Below are positions 16,518 through 24,588 of a stretch of 49,788 bases of DNA, piece by piece. How positions within the stretch are numbered: the stretch's first letter is position 1; every line of letters starts with the position of its first letter. This DNA comes from Nocardioides jensenii JCM 1364 = NBRC 14755. GTDB taxonomy: Bacteria; Actinomycetota; Actinomycetes; Propionibacteriales; Nocardioidaceae. Under the pieces are notes generated by a model. The model did no database searches and was not told where the DNA came from. It saw nothing but the letters and a program-made list of their open reading frames with translations. Both the position numbers and the translations under genes were made by a program. The stretch covers positions 1 through 49,788 of the forward strand of contig NZ_BCRJ01000069.1 of NCBI RefSeq assembly GCF_001552535.1. The letters run 5' to 3'.

Positions 16518-17150
16518 TCACCACCCGGGCGGCGGTCCACCGAAGGGCACGTCGAGCAGGTGCGCCCCCATGCCGGAGACGTCGGCCAGGGGCCAGTCAC
16601 CGGTCAACAGGAAGACCGCCGATGCGGGACGCAGCACCAGCCACAGCCACCGCCCACCCGCCTCCCCTGCCACGACACTGCGGTCCAGGGACAGGTCGTG
16701 CTCTGCGGTGGAGACAGGCCACAGTGGCACCGGCTGGGAATCGAGCCGCACCCGCGCCGTGGGCCGGCTGGCGATGATCTCCGCCCCCGGATCGGAGTGC
16801 ACGGTGCCCGCGCACCGGGCACCGAGGCCGGTCCCCGGCTCCTCACTCACCACCAGGACCTCCACCGGACCGTCGGGCTCGGTGCTTCCGGCAACCGAGA
16901 CCATCGTCGCCCGGGCGCGGGCGTTGCCGCGCACGACGCCGAAGTCGGTGACCCGCCACCCTCCGGCCAACGGCCAGGGGAGGTACGTCGGGAAGTCCTC
17001 GGCGCGGCGCAGGTGGTCACCGAAGCCGTCGTAGGACGCGGCGTCGGGCGACCAGAGCGGCGGGACGTAGCCGTGGTGCTCGCAGCGCCAACCGTCCGCC
17101 GACTCGTCGAGTCGGTTGGCACACCGTGGGCAGCCGGCGATCAACGACAC
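16518..17150 (-). CDS. DUF6758 family protein with N-terminal zinc-ribbon-like Cys motif
   Basis: A 210-residue protein I recognise as the actinobacterial DUF6758 type. It opens with C-P-R-C (residues 7-10) and a further Cys-x-x-H (C23, H25/H26), a probable zinc ribbon. Conserved phrases include WSPDAASYDGFGDHL, LPWPLAGGWRVTDFG, VSEEPGTGLGARCAG and PLWPVSTAEHDLSLDRS. No enzyme motif is visible and the function is unknown. GTG start at 17150. Located between the histidine phosphatase and PHP genes. Confidence 0.75.
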   Translation of the reverse strand: MSLIAGCPRCANRLDESADGWRCEHHGYVPPLWSPDAASYDGFGDHLRRAEDFPTYLPWPLAGGWRVTDFGVVRGNARARATMVSVAGSTEPDGPVEVLVVSEEPGTGLGARCAGTVHSDPGAEIIASRPTARVRLDSQPVPLWPVSTAEHDLSLDRSVVAGEAGGRWLWLVLRPASAVFLLTGDWPLADVSGMGAHLLDVPFGGPPPGW

Positions 17151-17216
17151 GCCTCAACGGTGCGGTGCAGGTGGGCGCGACGTCAAGGCTCCACCCCCGA
17201 ACGGACTCAGCCGGGC

Positions 17217-17795
17217 TCAGGCGTTCCAGCGCAGCACCACCGCGGTCTCCCGCTCGAAGCCGAGCACCGAGACCGTGGACGTGTCGAGGCGGAGCAGCCT
17301 GCCGTCGGTGGCCGGGAGCCCCAGCCAACGCGCCGCCAGCACTCGGAGGGAGTGACCATGGGCGAACACCAGCGTGCGTCCCCGGACGGCGAGCGCCCGG
17401 CCGACAACACGGTCCAACCGGGAGCCCACCTGGTCCGCCGTCTCCCCACCGGGCACGGGATGCGTCCAGACGGTCCATCCGGGGGACGTGCGCCGGATCT
17501 CCGCCGTGGTCACGCCCTCGTAGTCGCCGTACTCCCACTCGACGAGGTCGTCGTCGAGCTCTGCGTCGGGGAACCCGGCCAGCTCCGCGGTGCATCTGGC
17601 CCGCTTGCGTGGACTGGTCAGCACCTGGTCGAACCGGGTGCCGGCCAGTCGGCCGCCGAGCCCCCGGGCCACCTCGACGCCGTGTGCGGTCAGGTCGAGA
17701 TCGGTCACCGACGTGTGCCGTCCGGAGCGACTCCACTCCGTCTCGCCGTGACGGACCAACCACACCTCGCGTGCCTCGGCACTCTCCTCGGTCAT
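17217..17795 (-). CDS. histidine phosphatase family protein
   Basis: A 192-residue phosphoglycerate-mutase-like phosphatase with catalytic LVRHGETEWS (13-22), second Arg in TSPRKRARCTAEL, EWEYGDYEG and second His in FAHGHSLRVLAARW. The substrate cannot be told from sequence; small acid phosphatases of this group include M. tuberculosis Rv3214, which lies beside the ParA-like Rv3213c in that genome (recalled). Start ATG 17795; it diverges from the MFS gene at 17912. Confidence 0.92.
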   Translation of the reverse strand: MTEESAEAREVWLVRHGETEWSRSGRHTSVTDLDLTAHGVEVARGLGGRLAGTRFDQVLTSPRKRARCTAELAGFPDAELDDDLVEWEYGDYEGVTTAEIRRTSPGWTVWTHPVPGGETADQVGSRLDRVVGRALAVRGRTLVFAHGHSLRVLAARWLGLPATDGRLLRLDTSTVSVLGFERETAVVLRWNA

Positions 17796-17911
17796 GGCCT
17801 TCCTCTGCCTCTGAACGTCGCGGTGTCCATGGCGTCACTGTGCCATGGGGTCGGTGGCGAACTCGCCCAAGATCCCTCGACGGCGCCCCGTCCCGTGCGA
17901 TGCTCACCGCC

Positions 17912-19045
17912 ATGAGCACAGGTCCGGAGCCGACGCTGGCGCGTCGTGCCGTGGCGGCTGCCTTCCTGGCGCAGGGACTGGTGTTCATCAGCCTCACCAC
18001 CCGGCTGCCCACGCTGCAGGATCGTTGGGATCTCGGCGAAGCCGCACTCAGCGGCCTGCTGCTGATGATGGTGCTGCTGGCCGGGGCCGGCTCGGTGGCC
18101 GCCGAGGTGGCTGCCAAGAGACGCACCAGCGCGACCGTCCTCCGGGTCGGTCTCCTGCTCGTCGCCGTGGCCGCGCCCGTGGTCGCGGTGTCCCCAACCT
18201 TTCCCTGGTTCGTCGTCGCCCTGGCGGCGTACGGCGTCGGGCTGGGCATCGTCGACGCTGCCAGCAACATGCAGGCGGTGGCCGTCGAGCACGCCTACGG
18301 GCGCCCCATCCTTCCGTCGTTCCACGGCGCATGGACCTTCGGTGGGCTCCTCGGCGCCGGCATCACTCTGGCCGTGGCCGGGACCTGGCCGGTGGTCGTG
18401 GTCGCGATAGTGCCGCTGCTGGTCATCGCCACTCCCCTGCTGCCGCGCGTCGGCGACCCGATGCCTGTCGACATCGACGTTCCGTGGCGTCCGATCGTGC
18501 TGGTCGGGCTCGGGATGGTGCTCTTCTACATGGTCGACACCGCCTCGATGACCTGGGGGCCGACGTACCTCGACAACACCTTCACCACACCCGAGCGCCT
18601 CGTGGCACTGGCCACGTTCCCCTACCTGTTGGCCACGCTGATCATGCGCCTGGCCGGCGACCCCCTGGTCGCCCGGTTCGGGCCGGTGGTGCTGCTGCGG
18701 GTCGGTGGGGTGCTGGCGGCCGCCGCCCTGGCCGTGGTCGTCTCGGCCCCGACCTGGCAGGTCGCTGTCCTGGGCTTCACCCTGGTCGGCCTCGGGGTCG
18801 CGGTGATCGCTCCCTTGAGCTTCTCGGCGGCCGCTCGGATAGCCGGGGGCGACGACGTGCCGGTGCACCTGCGCCAGGCGAGGGTGGATGCGGTGATCGG
18901 CCGGTTCAACCAGTTCAACTACGTGGGCGCGCTGCTCGGCTCGGTGCTCACCGGGCTGGTCGGGGCCGACAACCTGCGGTTCGGCTTCGCGGTGCCGATG
19001 GTGCTGGTGCTGGCCATCGTGCCGCTGGCCCGCGCCTTCCGGTGA
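17912..19045 (+). CDS. MFS transporter, YbjJ-like
   Basis: A 377-residue carrier with about 12 hydrophobic segments (for example LVFISLTTRLPTLQDRW, GVGLGIVDAASNMQAVAVE, SFHGAWTFGGLLGAG). The N-x-Q-A-V-x-V-E and S-x-H-G-x-x-x-x-G motifs are those of the E. coli YbjJ group of small MFS proteins, whose substrate is unknown. ATG at 17912 is chosen; the in-frame ATG at 17900 is only four codons earlier, and neither has a strong ribosome site. Monocistronic; it converges on the MaoC gene. Confidence 0.85.
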   Translation: MSTGPEPTLARRAVAAAFLAQGLVFISLTTRLPTLQDRWDLGEAALSGLLLMMVLLAGAGSVAAEVAAKRRTSATVLRVGLLLVAVAAPVVAVSPTFPWFVVALAAYGVGLGIVDAASNMQAVAVEHAYGRPILPSFHGAWTFGGLLGAGITLAVAGTWPVVVVAIVPLLVIATPLLPRVGDPMPVDIDVPWRPIVLVGLGMVLFYMVDTASMTWGPTYLDNTFTTPERLVALATFPYLLATLIMRLAGDPLVARFGPVVLLRVGGVLAAAALAVVVSAPTWQVAVLGFTLVGLGVAVIAPLSFSAAARIAGGDDVPVHLRQARVDAVIGRFNQFNYVGALLGSVLTGLVGADNLRFGFAVPMVLVLAIVPLARAFR

Positions 19046-19085
19046 TCCTGCCTCCCGCGAGCCGGCACTTCGGTGGGCGAACGGC

Positions 19086-20120
19086 TCAGCGAGGAACCAA
19101 CGCCCAGTAGTCGAGGTCGAGCAGGACTCCCTCGGCATACTTGCCGGCCTCGTTGCGCAGCGTCATCGACTCGTCGCGATCCTTGGTGGCCACCAGACGC
19201 AGGCGCAGGGCCCCCACACCCGGGGCCGAGGTCTCGGCCTTCTCCAGCACCTCGGACCATGCGTAGACGGTGTCGCCGGCGAACGCGGGGGCAGCGTGCG
19301 CGCCGGCGTTGATCGCCGCGATCAGCTGGGCATTGGCCAGCCCGTTGAACGACAGGGCGCGGGCCATCGAGATCACGTGGCCGCCGTAGACCAGGCGGGC
19401 ACCGTCGGGACGCGCCTGCGTGTTGAAGTGCACCTTCGCGGTGTTCTGCCACAGCCTCGTGGCCACCATGTGCTCGGAGTCGGTGAGCGTGACGCCGTCG
19501 ACGTGGTCGATCTTCTCCCCCACCGCGTAGTCGTCCCAACGGTGCGCCTCACCAGCGGCCGCGAAGTCGTAGTCCGAGAAGTCGAGGCCCTCGGGGATGA
19601 CGAGGTCGCCCGCGGCGACCGAGTCGGCCAGCTCGGGCAACACGGTCTCGGGGGCGGGGGCGTCGTGGTCGCGCTTGTGCACCATCACCCAGCGGGCCCA
19701 GTCGAGAGCGACCTCTCCGCGCTGGTTGGTGGCCGTGGAGCGGACGTAGACCACGCCGCTCTTCCCGTTCGAGTTCTGCTTGAGCCCGATCACCTCGGAC
19801 GTCGTACTCAGCGTGTCACCGGGGACGACGGGGCGGTGGAACCGGCACTCGGCGTACCCGAGGTTGGCCACCGCGTTGAGCGAGATGTCGGGAACCGTCT
19901 TCCCGAATGCGATGTGGAAGGCGATCAGCTCCTCGACCGGCGCGGGGTCGAGGCCGGAGGCCTTGGCGAACTCTGCCGAGGAGGGCACCGCGAAGCGGGT
20001 CGGGTAGAGCGCTCCGTACAGCGCCCGGTCCCCCTCGGTCACGGTGCGCGGCGTGGCGTGCCGGATCACCTGGCCGATGGAGAAGTCCTCGAAGAAGTTG
20101 CCCGGGTTGGTCTTGGTCAT
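19086..20120 (-). CDS. MaoC-family hydratase, mesaconyl-CoA hydratase-like
   Basis: A 344-residue double-hotdog hydratase. Its length and phrases such as GNFFEDFSIGQVIRHATPRT, FGKTVPDISLNAVANLGYAE and VIGLKQNSNGKSG match from memory the mesaconyl-C4-CoA hydratase of the ethylmalonyl-CoA pathway (Rhodobacter type, about 343 residues), which turns mesaconyl-CoA into beta-methylmalyl-CoA. The second hotdog domain has YGGHVISMARALS. ATG 20120 is used because it gives the family N-terminus; an upstream GTG would add six residues. The other pathway genes (crotonyl-CoA carboxylase/reductase, ethylmalonyl-CoA mutase, lyase) are absent, but an acyl-CoA dehydrogenase is 2 kb away. Substrate is inferred. 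Confidence 0.82.
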   Translation of the reverse strand: MTKTNPGNFFEDFSIGQVIRHATPRTVTEGDRALYGALYPTRFAVPSSAEFAKASGLDPAPVEELIAFHIAFGKTVPDISLNAVANLGYAECRFHRPVVPGDTLSTTSEVIGLKQNSNGKSGVVYVRSTATNQRGEVALDWARWVMVHKRDHDAPAPETVLPELADSVAAGDLVIPEGLDFSDYDFAAAGEAHRWDDYAVGEKIDHVDGVTLTDSEHMVATRLWQNTAKVHFNTQARPDGARLVYGGHVISMARALSFNGLANAQLIAAINAGAHAAPAFAGDTVYAWSEVLEKAETSAPGVGALRLRLVATKDRDESMTLRNEAGKYAEGVLLDLDYWALVPR

Positions 20121-20225
20121 GGCGTCATGGTGCCGCACGCCGTAGCCACCCGGGCAACCGATCCCACGTCCCGGTCAGTCGCTGACCCTCACCACCCGCG
20201 CTCCACGCTCGGAGCCGGACCAGGC

Positions 20226-20417
20226 TCAGGCACCGCCCCCGCCGGCCTTGCGGCGGTGCATCTTTGGCGCGCCACCTTCGACCTCGGAGCCGTGCACCTT
20301 CTCGCGGGAGTGGGCATGGCCGTCACCCTCGGTCGGGTGCTGGGCGTTGTTCTTGCGGTCCAAGGCCTCGCGCATCTTCTCCTTGATGTCGGCGTTGGGG
20401 CCACTGGCATCGGTCAT
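20226..20417 (-). CDS. DUF5302 small hydrophilic protein
   Basis: A 63-residue protein: DIKEKMREALDRKNNAQ, then a His/Gly/Lys-rich tail (GDGHAHSREKVHG, PKMHRRKAGG). This is the DUF5302 pattern, common in actinobacteria and of unknown function; the composition suggests a disordered nucleic-acid-associated or stress protein. The start at 20417 has GAGGAGA four bases upstream. A small 6-bp hairpin (ggtcag-tcg-ctgacc, 20173-20187) lies downstream as a possible terminator. Confidence 0.8.
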   Translation of the reverse strand: MTDASGPNADIKEKMREALDRKNNAQHPTEGDGHAHSREKVHGSEVEGGAPKMHRRKAGGGGA

Positions 20418-20512
20418 GATGTCTCCTCGCGTCGGTCGGACCACCACCTTGGCATCGATCGACGTCGGGGGCCAAGGGATTAGCCGGGCCGTCGTCCGGG
20501 TACTTTCTGCGC

Positions 20513-21181
20513 ATGATCCGCACGAGGGCCGTCGGTGCCCTGTTCCTGCTTGCGCCGGCGTTGCTCGTCGGCGGCTGCTCGGCCGGCGACACCGGCCGCG
20601 ACCTGGTCATGGGTCCGGCGGCCTCGATCGACGACTCCTCGAACGCGGCCCAGGACACGGAGACGCAGGATCCGCCGGACCCGTTGGCCACGCCGGAGCC
20701 CCCGGCGACCTCCGCGGAGCCGGCCACCGGCCGGATCATGTCCGGGAAGGGATACCAGTACTCCGCGCCGAAGAGCTGGGTGGACATCACCAAGCAGATG
20801 CGGGAGAGCGGGCAGAAGGTCGACACCGCGGTCGGTGCCGACATCACCGTCAGCACCACCGTGCGGGAGAACCTGAACGTCGTGCTGACCGACGTCCCCG
20901 GCGTGACCCTGGAGACCTACGAGCAGATCGCCCCCGAGACGCTGGCGTTCATGGTCAAGGACCTCGAGGTCTACGACCGTGCCGTCATCGCCGGCGACGA
21001 GGCCGTCCACGTGGGTGGATCGGCGACCGTCGGCGGGGTGGACTTCTTCTTCGAGCAGTTCGTCGTGGTCCGGGACGACACGATGTACGCCGTCTCCTTC
21101 GCCATCAATCTGGAGCGGTCGGACGAAGAGCGTCGCGCCGTCGTCGACTCGGTGCTGGCGTCCTGGAAATGGCCGTCCTGA
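20513..21181 (+). CDS. secreted lipoprotein, first of a tandem paralogous pair
   Basis: A 222-residue lipoprotein (lipobox L-V-G-G-C, Cys22) with a low-complexity Thr/Pro/Asp linker to about residue 75 and a folded domain that opens YQYSAPKSWVDIT and closes VVDSVLASWKW. The fold cannot be named; the pattern of a compact alpha/beta domain behind a linker is shared with PsbP-like/LpqN-like lipoproteins. The next gene encodes a paralogue with the same opening and closing motifs. It diverges from DUF5302. Likely exposed on the outer membrane face; role unknown. Confidence 0.8.
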   Translation: MIRTRAVGALFLLAPALLVGGCSAGDTGRDLVMGPAASIDDSSNAAQDTETQDPPDPLATPEPPATSAEPATGRIMSGKGYQYSAPKSWVDITKQMRESGQKVDTAVGADITVSTTVRENLNVVLTDVPGVTLETYEQIAPETLAFMVKDLEVYDRAVIAGDEAVHVGGSATVGGVDFFFEQFVVVRDDTMYAVSFAINLERSDEERRAVVDSVLASWKWPS

Positions 21182-21238
21182 CCCCACCGGAAGGACATGG
21201 CACCACGAGCCGCAGAGAAAGCCTGAGAGAATTCGGAC

Positions 21239-21892
21239 ATGCATTCCATGAAACGACCCGCAGCCGCACTCGCCGCTGCTGTCCTCACCGTCACCGTGCT
21301 GGCCGGTTGCGGGGACGACGGGAAGAACTCCTCCGACGACGCCTCGGAGACCTCCACGCCCAGCCAGACACCCGGAGAGACGCCCAGTGAGTCCTCCGAG
21401 ACACCCACGGCCACCGACTTCGGCACCCCGGCCAAGGGCGCGCGGATCAAGGGCAAGAGCTACACGTTCCGCGCACCGCAGTCCTGGACCGACATCACCA
21501 CCAGCGCCCGCGGGGTGGAGAAGTCGATCGACAGCGCGGCCGCCGAGCCCACCAAGGCCGACGGCTTCCTCGACAGCGTCAACGTGACGTTCGACAAGGC
21601 CGCTGCGGGCACCACCCTCGACGACCTCGCCGCCTCCGTCCCCGACCAGCTGAAGGGCGTGGTGAAGAAGCTGGACGTCGCACCACGGGTCCGCATCGGC
21701 GACGTGGAGTCGTTGCACCACCGTGGCCTGCTCAGCGACGGGTCCACGAAGTACTACCTCGACCAGTTCGTGACGATCGCCGAGGACGGCACCATCACCG
21801 TCATCTCGTTCAACTTCTCCCCCGGTCTGAAGAAGGGGCCTCGCGAGGACGTCGTCAACAGCGTCCTGGCGAGCTGGAAGTGGGCCTCCTGA
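21239..21892 (+). CDS. secreted lipoprotein, second of a tandem paralogous pair
   Basis: A 217-residue lipoprotein (V-L-A-G-C, Cys24) with a Ser/Thr/Pro-rich linker (SQTPGETPSESSETPT) and a domain paralogous to the preceding protein: YTFRAPQSWTDIT matches YQYSAPKSWVDIT, and VVNSVLASWKWAS matches VVDSVLASWKWPS at the C-terminus. Middle regions have diverged, so the duplication is old. ATG 21239 or 21248 may be used. It lies 57 bp after its paralogue, with a terminator after it. The domain resembles the PsbP/LpqN-like group; function unknown. Confidence 0.8.
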   Translation: MHSMKRPAAALAAAVLTVTVLAGCGDDGKNSSDDASETSTPSQTPGETPSESSETPTATDFGTPAKGARIKGKSYTFRAPQSWTDITTSARGVEKSIDSAAAEPTKADGFLDSVNVTFDKAAAGTTLDDLAASVPDQLKGVVKKLDVAPRVRIGDVESLHHRGLLSDGSTKYYLDQFVTIAEDGTITVISFNFSPGLKKGPREDVVNSVLASWKWAS

Positions 21893-21920
21893 GCGCCCAC
21901 TGACGGCGTACGACGCACGA

Positions 21921-21953
21921 CGGCCCGGTCTCCCCGTGAGGGGAGCCGGGCCG
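21921..21953. terminator. bidirectional terminator between lipoprotein and acyl-CoA dehydrogenase genes
   Basis: Stem cggcccgg-t-ctcccc / ggggag-ccgggccg with loop gtga and one bulged t, followed by ttt on the plus strand. Confidence 0.8.
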
Positions 21954-21971
21954 TTTCGCGCAGGAGCTGGG

Positions 21972-23171
21972 TCAGCCCTTGAGCTTGTAGTCCTTGAGCA
22001 GCGACCGACCGATGATCATCTTCTGGATGTCGGAGGTGCCCTCACCGATCAGCATGAACTTGACCTCGCGCATCAGACGCTCGATCTCGTACTCCTTGGA
22101 GTACCCGTAGCCACCGTGGATCCGGAAGGAGTCCTCGACGACCTCGTTGGCGAACTCCGAGGCGACCATCTTCGCCATCCCGGCCTCGACGTCCATCCGC
22201 TGACCGGTGTCCTTCAGACGGGCGGCGCGCACCATCATCGTGTGCGCCGTCTCCACCTTGGTGGCCATGTCGGCCAACCGGAACAGCACCGCCTGGTGGT
22301 CGGCGATGATCTTGCCGAACGTCTTGCGCTGCTGGGCGTAGGCGATGCCCAGCTCGAACCCGCGCCACGCCAGGCCGCACGCCCGCGCAGCCACGTTGAC
22401 CCGGCCCACCTCGACGCCGTCCATCATCTGGAAGAAGCCCTTGCCGGGCTCACCGCCAAGGATCTGCTCAGCACCGATCTGGTGACCCTCGAGGATCATC
22501 TCGGTGGTCTCGACACCCTTGTAGCCCATCTTCTCGATCTTGCCCGGCACCGTGACGCCCTGGGCCGTCTCGCCGAAGCCCGGGGTCTTCTCCACCAAGA
22601 AGGTGGTCATGTTCTTGTAGACCGACTCGGCACCCTCGTCGGTCTTGGTCAGCACCGCCACCAACGTCGACGTACCACCGTTGGTCAGCCACATCTTCTG
22701 ACCCGTGATGCTGTAGGAGCCGTCCTCCTGCTTGGTGGCCTTCGTCGAGACCGCCGAGACATCGGATCCCAGACCGGGCTCGGACATCGAGAACGCGCCG
22801 CGGACCTCGCCGGTGGCCATCTTCGGGAGGTACTTCTGCTTCTGCTCATCGGTGCCGTGCGTCATCAGCAGGTAGGCCACGATGAAGTGGGTGTTGATCA
22901 CACCCGACACACTCATCCAGCCGCGGGCGATCTCCTCGACCACCAGCGCGTAGGTCAGCAGCGACTCACCCAACCCACCGAACTCCTCGGGGATCGTGAG
23001 CCCGAAGATGCCCAGCTCCTTGAGCCCCTCGATGATCTCGGTCGGGTACTCATCGGCGTGCTCCAGGTCATTGGCGACCGGGATGATCTTGGCGTCGACG
23101 AACTGCCGGACAGTCTTCAGGATCTCTTCCTGGATGTCGGTCAGACCCTCGGTCTCGCAGAGGCGTCCCAT
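21972..23171 (-). CDS. acyl-CoA dehydrogenase
   Basis: A 399-residue FAD-dependent dehydrogenase. Signatures: FSMSEPGLGSDV and KMWLTNGG (FAD/acyl-CoA contact), GRVNVAARACG, RKTFGK, RIHGGYGYSKEYEIERLMRE and the C-terminal IGEGTSDIQKMIIGR containing the likely catalytic Glu. Start ATG 23171 has AAAGGAAG upstream. Substrate is not evident; proximity to the mesaconyl-CoA hydratase-like gene allows a methylsuccinyl-CoA dehydrogenase role, although classical enzymes of that type are longer, so a branched- or short-chain acyl-CoA is equally possible. Confidence 0.9.
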   Translation of the reverse strand: MGRLCETEGLTDIQEEILKTVRQFVDAKIIPVANDLEHADEYPTEIIEGLKELGIFGLTIPEEFGGLGESLLTYALVVEEIARGWMSVSGVINTHFIVAYLLMTHGTDEQKQKYLPKMATGEVRGAFSMSEPGLGSDVSAVSTKATKQEDGSYSITGQKMWLTNGGTSTLVAVLTKTDEGAESVYKNMTTFLVEKTPGFGETAQGVTVPGKIEKMGYKGVETTEMILEGHQIGAEQILGGEPGKGFFQMMDGVEVGRVNVAARACGLAWRGFELGIAYAQQRKTFGKIIADHQAVLFRLADMATKVETAHTMMVRAARLKDTGQRMDVEAGMAKMVASEFANEVVEDSFRIHGGYGYSKEYEIERLMREVKFMLIGEGTSDIQKMIIGRSLLKDYKLKG

Positions 23172-23193
23172 CTTGCTTCCTTTCAACGTGACT

Positions 23194-23227
23194 CCGGTCA
23201 GGGCCACAGCGTCGTGGCCCTGACCGG
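23194..23227 (-). terminator. terminator after the surface-polymer operon
   Basis: A perfect 14-bp stem, ccggtcagggccac/gtggccctgaccgg, with loop agcgtc. It lies 26 bp beyond the stop of the phospholipase D-like gene and upstream of the acyl-CoA dehydrogenase start. Confidence 0.8.
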
Positions 23228-23253
23228 GTTCATTGGTGAGTTCGGGCGACTGG

Positions 23254-24588
23254 TCAGTACTCCCAGTCACTCGGCGGCGTCAGCTCGGGTTCCGGCTTGG
23301 CCGCGTTCCAGGCCGTGTCGGAGCGCAGCATCGTCGAGGCGCGGTAGGGGATGTACTTGGCGAGGTACGAGTGGCTGTACCAGATCGAGTCGAAGTTGCG
23401 GTTCCAGTCCTTGAACAGGCTCGACCCCATCAGGCGCACGATGATCTCGTCGCCACGCAGCCCGGCGTTGCCCCAGTTGCTGGAGCCGGTGAACACCGCG
23501 TTGGAGTTGTTGCGCCCCGCGTAGTTGCCCGAGACCAGCAACACCTTGTGGTGTCCGTAGAGGTCGATCTCACCGTCGTAGTCGGTGTCGTACCCGGCCA
23601 CGTGGACGGGGATGTAGCCGCGCGCCGTCCTGGTGGCGAAGACGTTGCGCGTCTGCCGGTCGGCCCAGCTGTACCAGATGCGGATGTCGCATCCTTGGGC
23701 GAAGAGCTGGCGGGTCTTCTTGGCCAGCCAGACACCGCGCTTGCCGGAGATCGTGTGCATGGCCACGCGCACCTTGGTGCGGCCCCGGCCGTTGCCCGTG
23801 CTGCGGGAGGCGCCGGTGCACCTGATCTTGCGCATCTCCCGCATCTGCGGGTCGTTCTTGACGTTCCAGTTCGGCAGCGGCAGCACTTCGAGCTGCCACA
23901 TGCCCGCCTGCTTGATGTAGTGCTGCTTGCGGGCCGGCAGCGCACGGTCGGCCTTCAGCTGGCGATAGAGACCGAGGAAGTCGCGGTACATGTTCGGCTT
24001 GTTCCACACGGTGTACAAGTCGTTGTGCTGGTTGACCGCGGCGTTGGCGGTGAAGTTGAAGGAGCCGGTCATGACGACGTTCTTGACCGTGCCGGTGTAG
24101 CCGAACAGAACCATCTTGGTGTGCAGGTTCTCAAAGGTGGCCCGGCAGCTGCCGACGCAGATGTGGTACCAGGACGGCTTGCGACGGTTGGTGCCCAGGG
24201 CGCTCTTGAGCTTGCGCATCGCGCCGTTGATCTGGTGGTTGTTCAGGATCACCTGCACGCGCACGCCGCGCTTCTTGGCCCGGATCAGGGCGTCGGTCAG
24301 CGGCATCCGGTCGAAGGAGAAGAGTGAGATCCGGATGTAGGAGCCCTTGTGGGCATGGTTGATGCCCTGAAGGATCTGGTTCTCGATGCGCCACATGTCT
24401 GCTTTGGTGGAGCGCGCGTGGTTGAAGGTGGCCCCGTAGACCGGCCGCCAGCCTGCCGCCCGCTGCTCTTGTGATGCTGTTACGTTCGTGGCTGCCCCCG
24501 CTGCCGGTGCTGACTGAGCCGGGGCGGCAACAGCGCCGCCGCCCAGCATCACGACCAGAATCGAGAGAGCTCCAATGATGGCTCTCAA
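23254..24588 (-). CDS. secreted phospholipase D-like protein
   Basis: A 444-residue exported protein. The TTG start at 24588 has GGAGAAGGGAAAG upstream and overlaps the stop of the preceding sulfotransferase gene as T-T-G-A, a translational-coupling junction; it gives the signal peptide RAIIGALSILVVMLGGG. Two PLD half-sites are visible: H156-T-K with GSFNFT at 175, and H346-H-K with GSSNWG at 368. The Asp that usually follows four residues after the Lys of the HxK motif is absent in both, as in some secreted PLD-like proteins. Possible substrates are phosphodiester surface polymers or phospholipids. It is the last gene of the operon. Confidence 0.85.
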   Translation of the reverse strand: MRAIIGALSILVVMLGGGAVAAPAQSAPAAGAATNVTASQEQRAAGWRPVYGATFNHARSTKADMWRIENQILQGINHAHKGSYIRISLFSFDRMPLTDALIRAKKRGVRVQVILNNHQINGAMRKLKSALGTNRRKPSWYHICVGSCRATFENLHTKMVLFGYTGTVKNVVMTGSFNFTANAAVNQHNDLYTVWNKPNMYRDFLGLYRQLKADRALPARKQHYIKQAGMWQLEVLPLPNWNVKNDPQMREMRKIRCTGASRSTGNGRGRTKVRVAMHTISGKRGVWLAKKTRQLFAQGCDIRIWYSWADRQTRNVFATRTARGYIPVHVAGYDTDYDGEIDLYGHHKVLLVSGNYAGRNNSNAVFTGSSNWGNAGLRGDEIIVRLMGSSLFKDWNRNFDSIWYSHSYLAKYIPYRASTMLRSDTAWNAAKPEPELTPPSDWEY

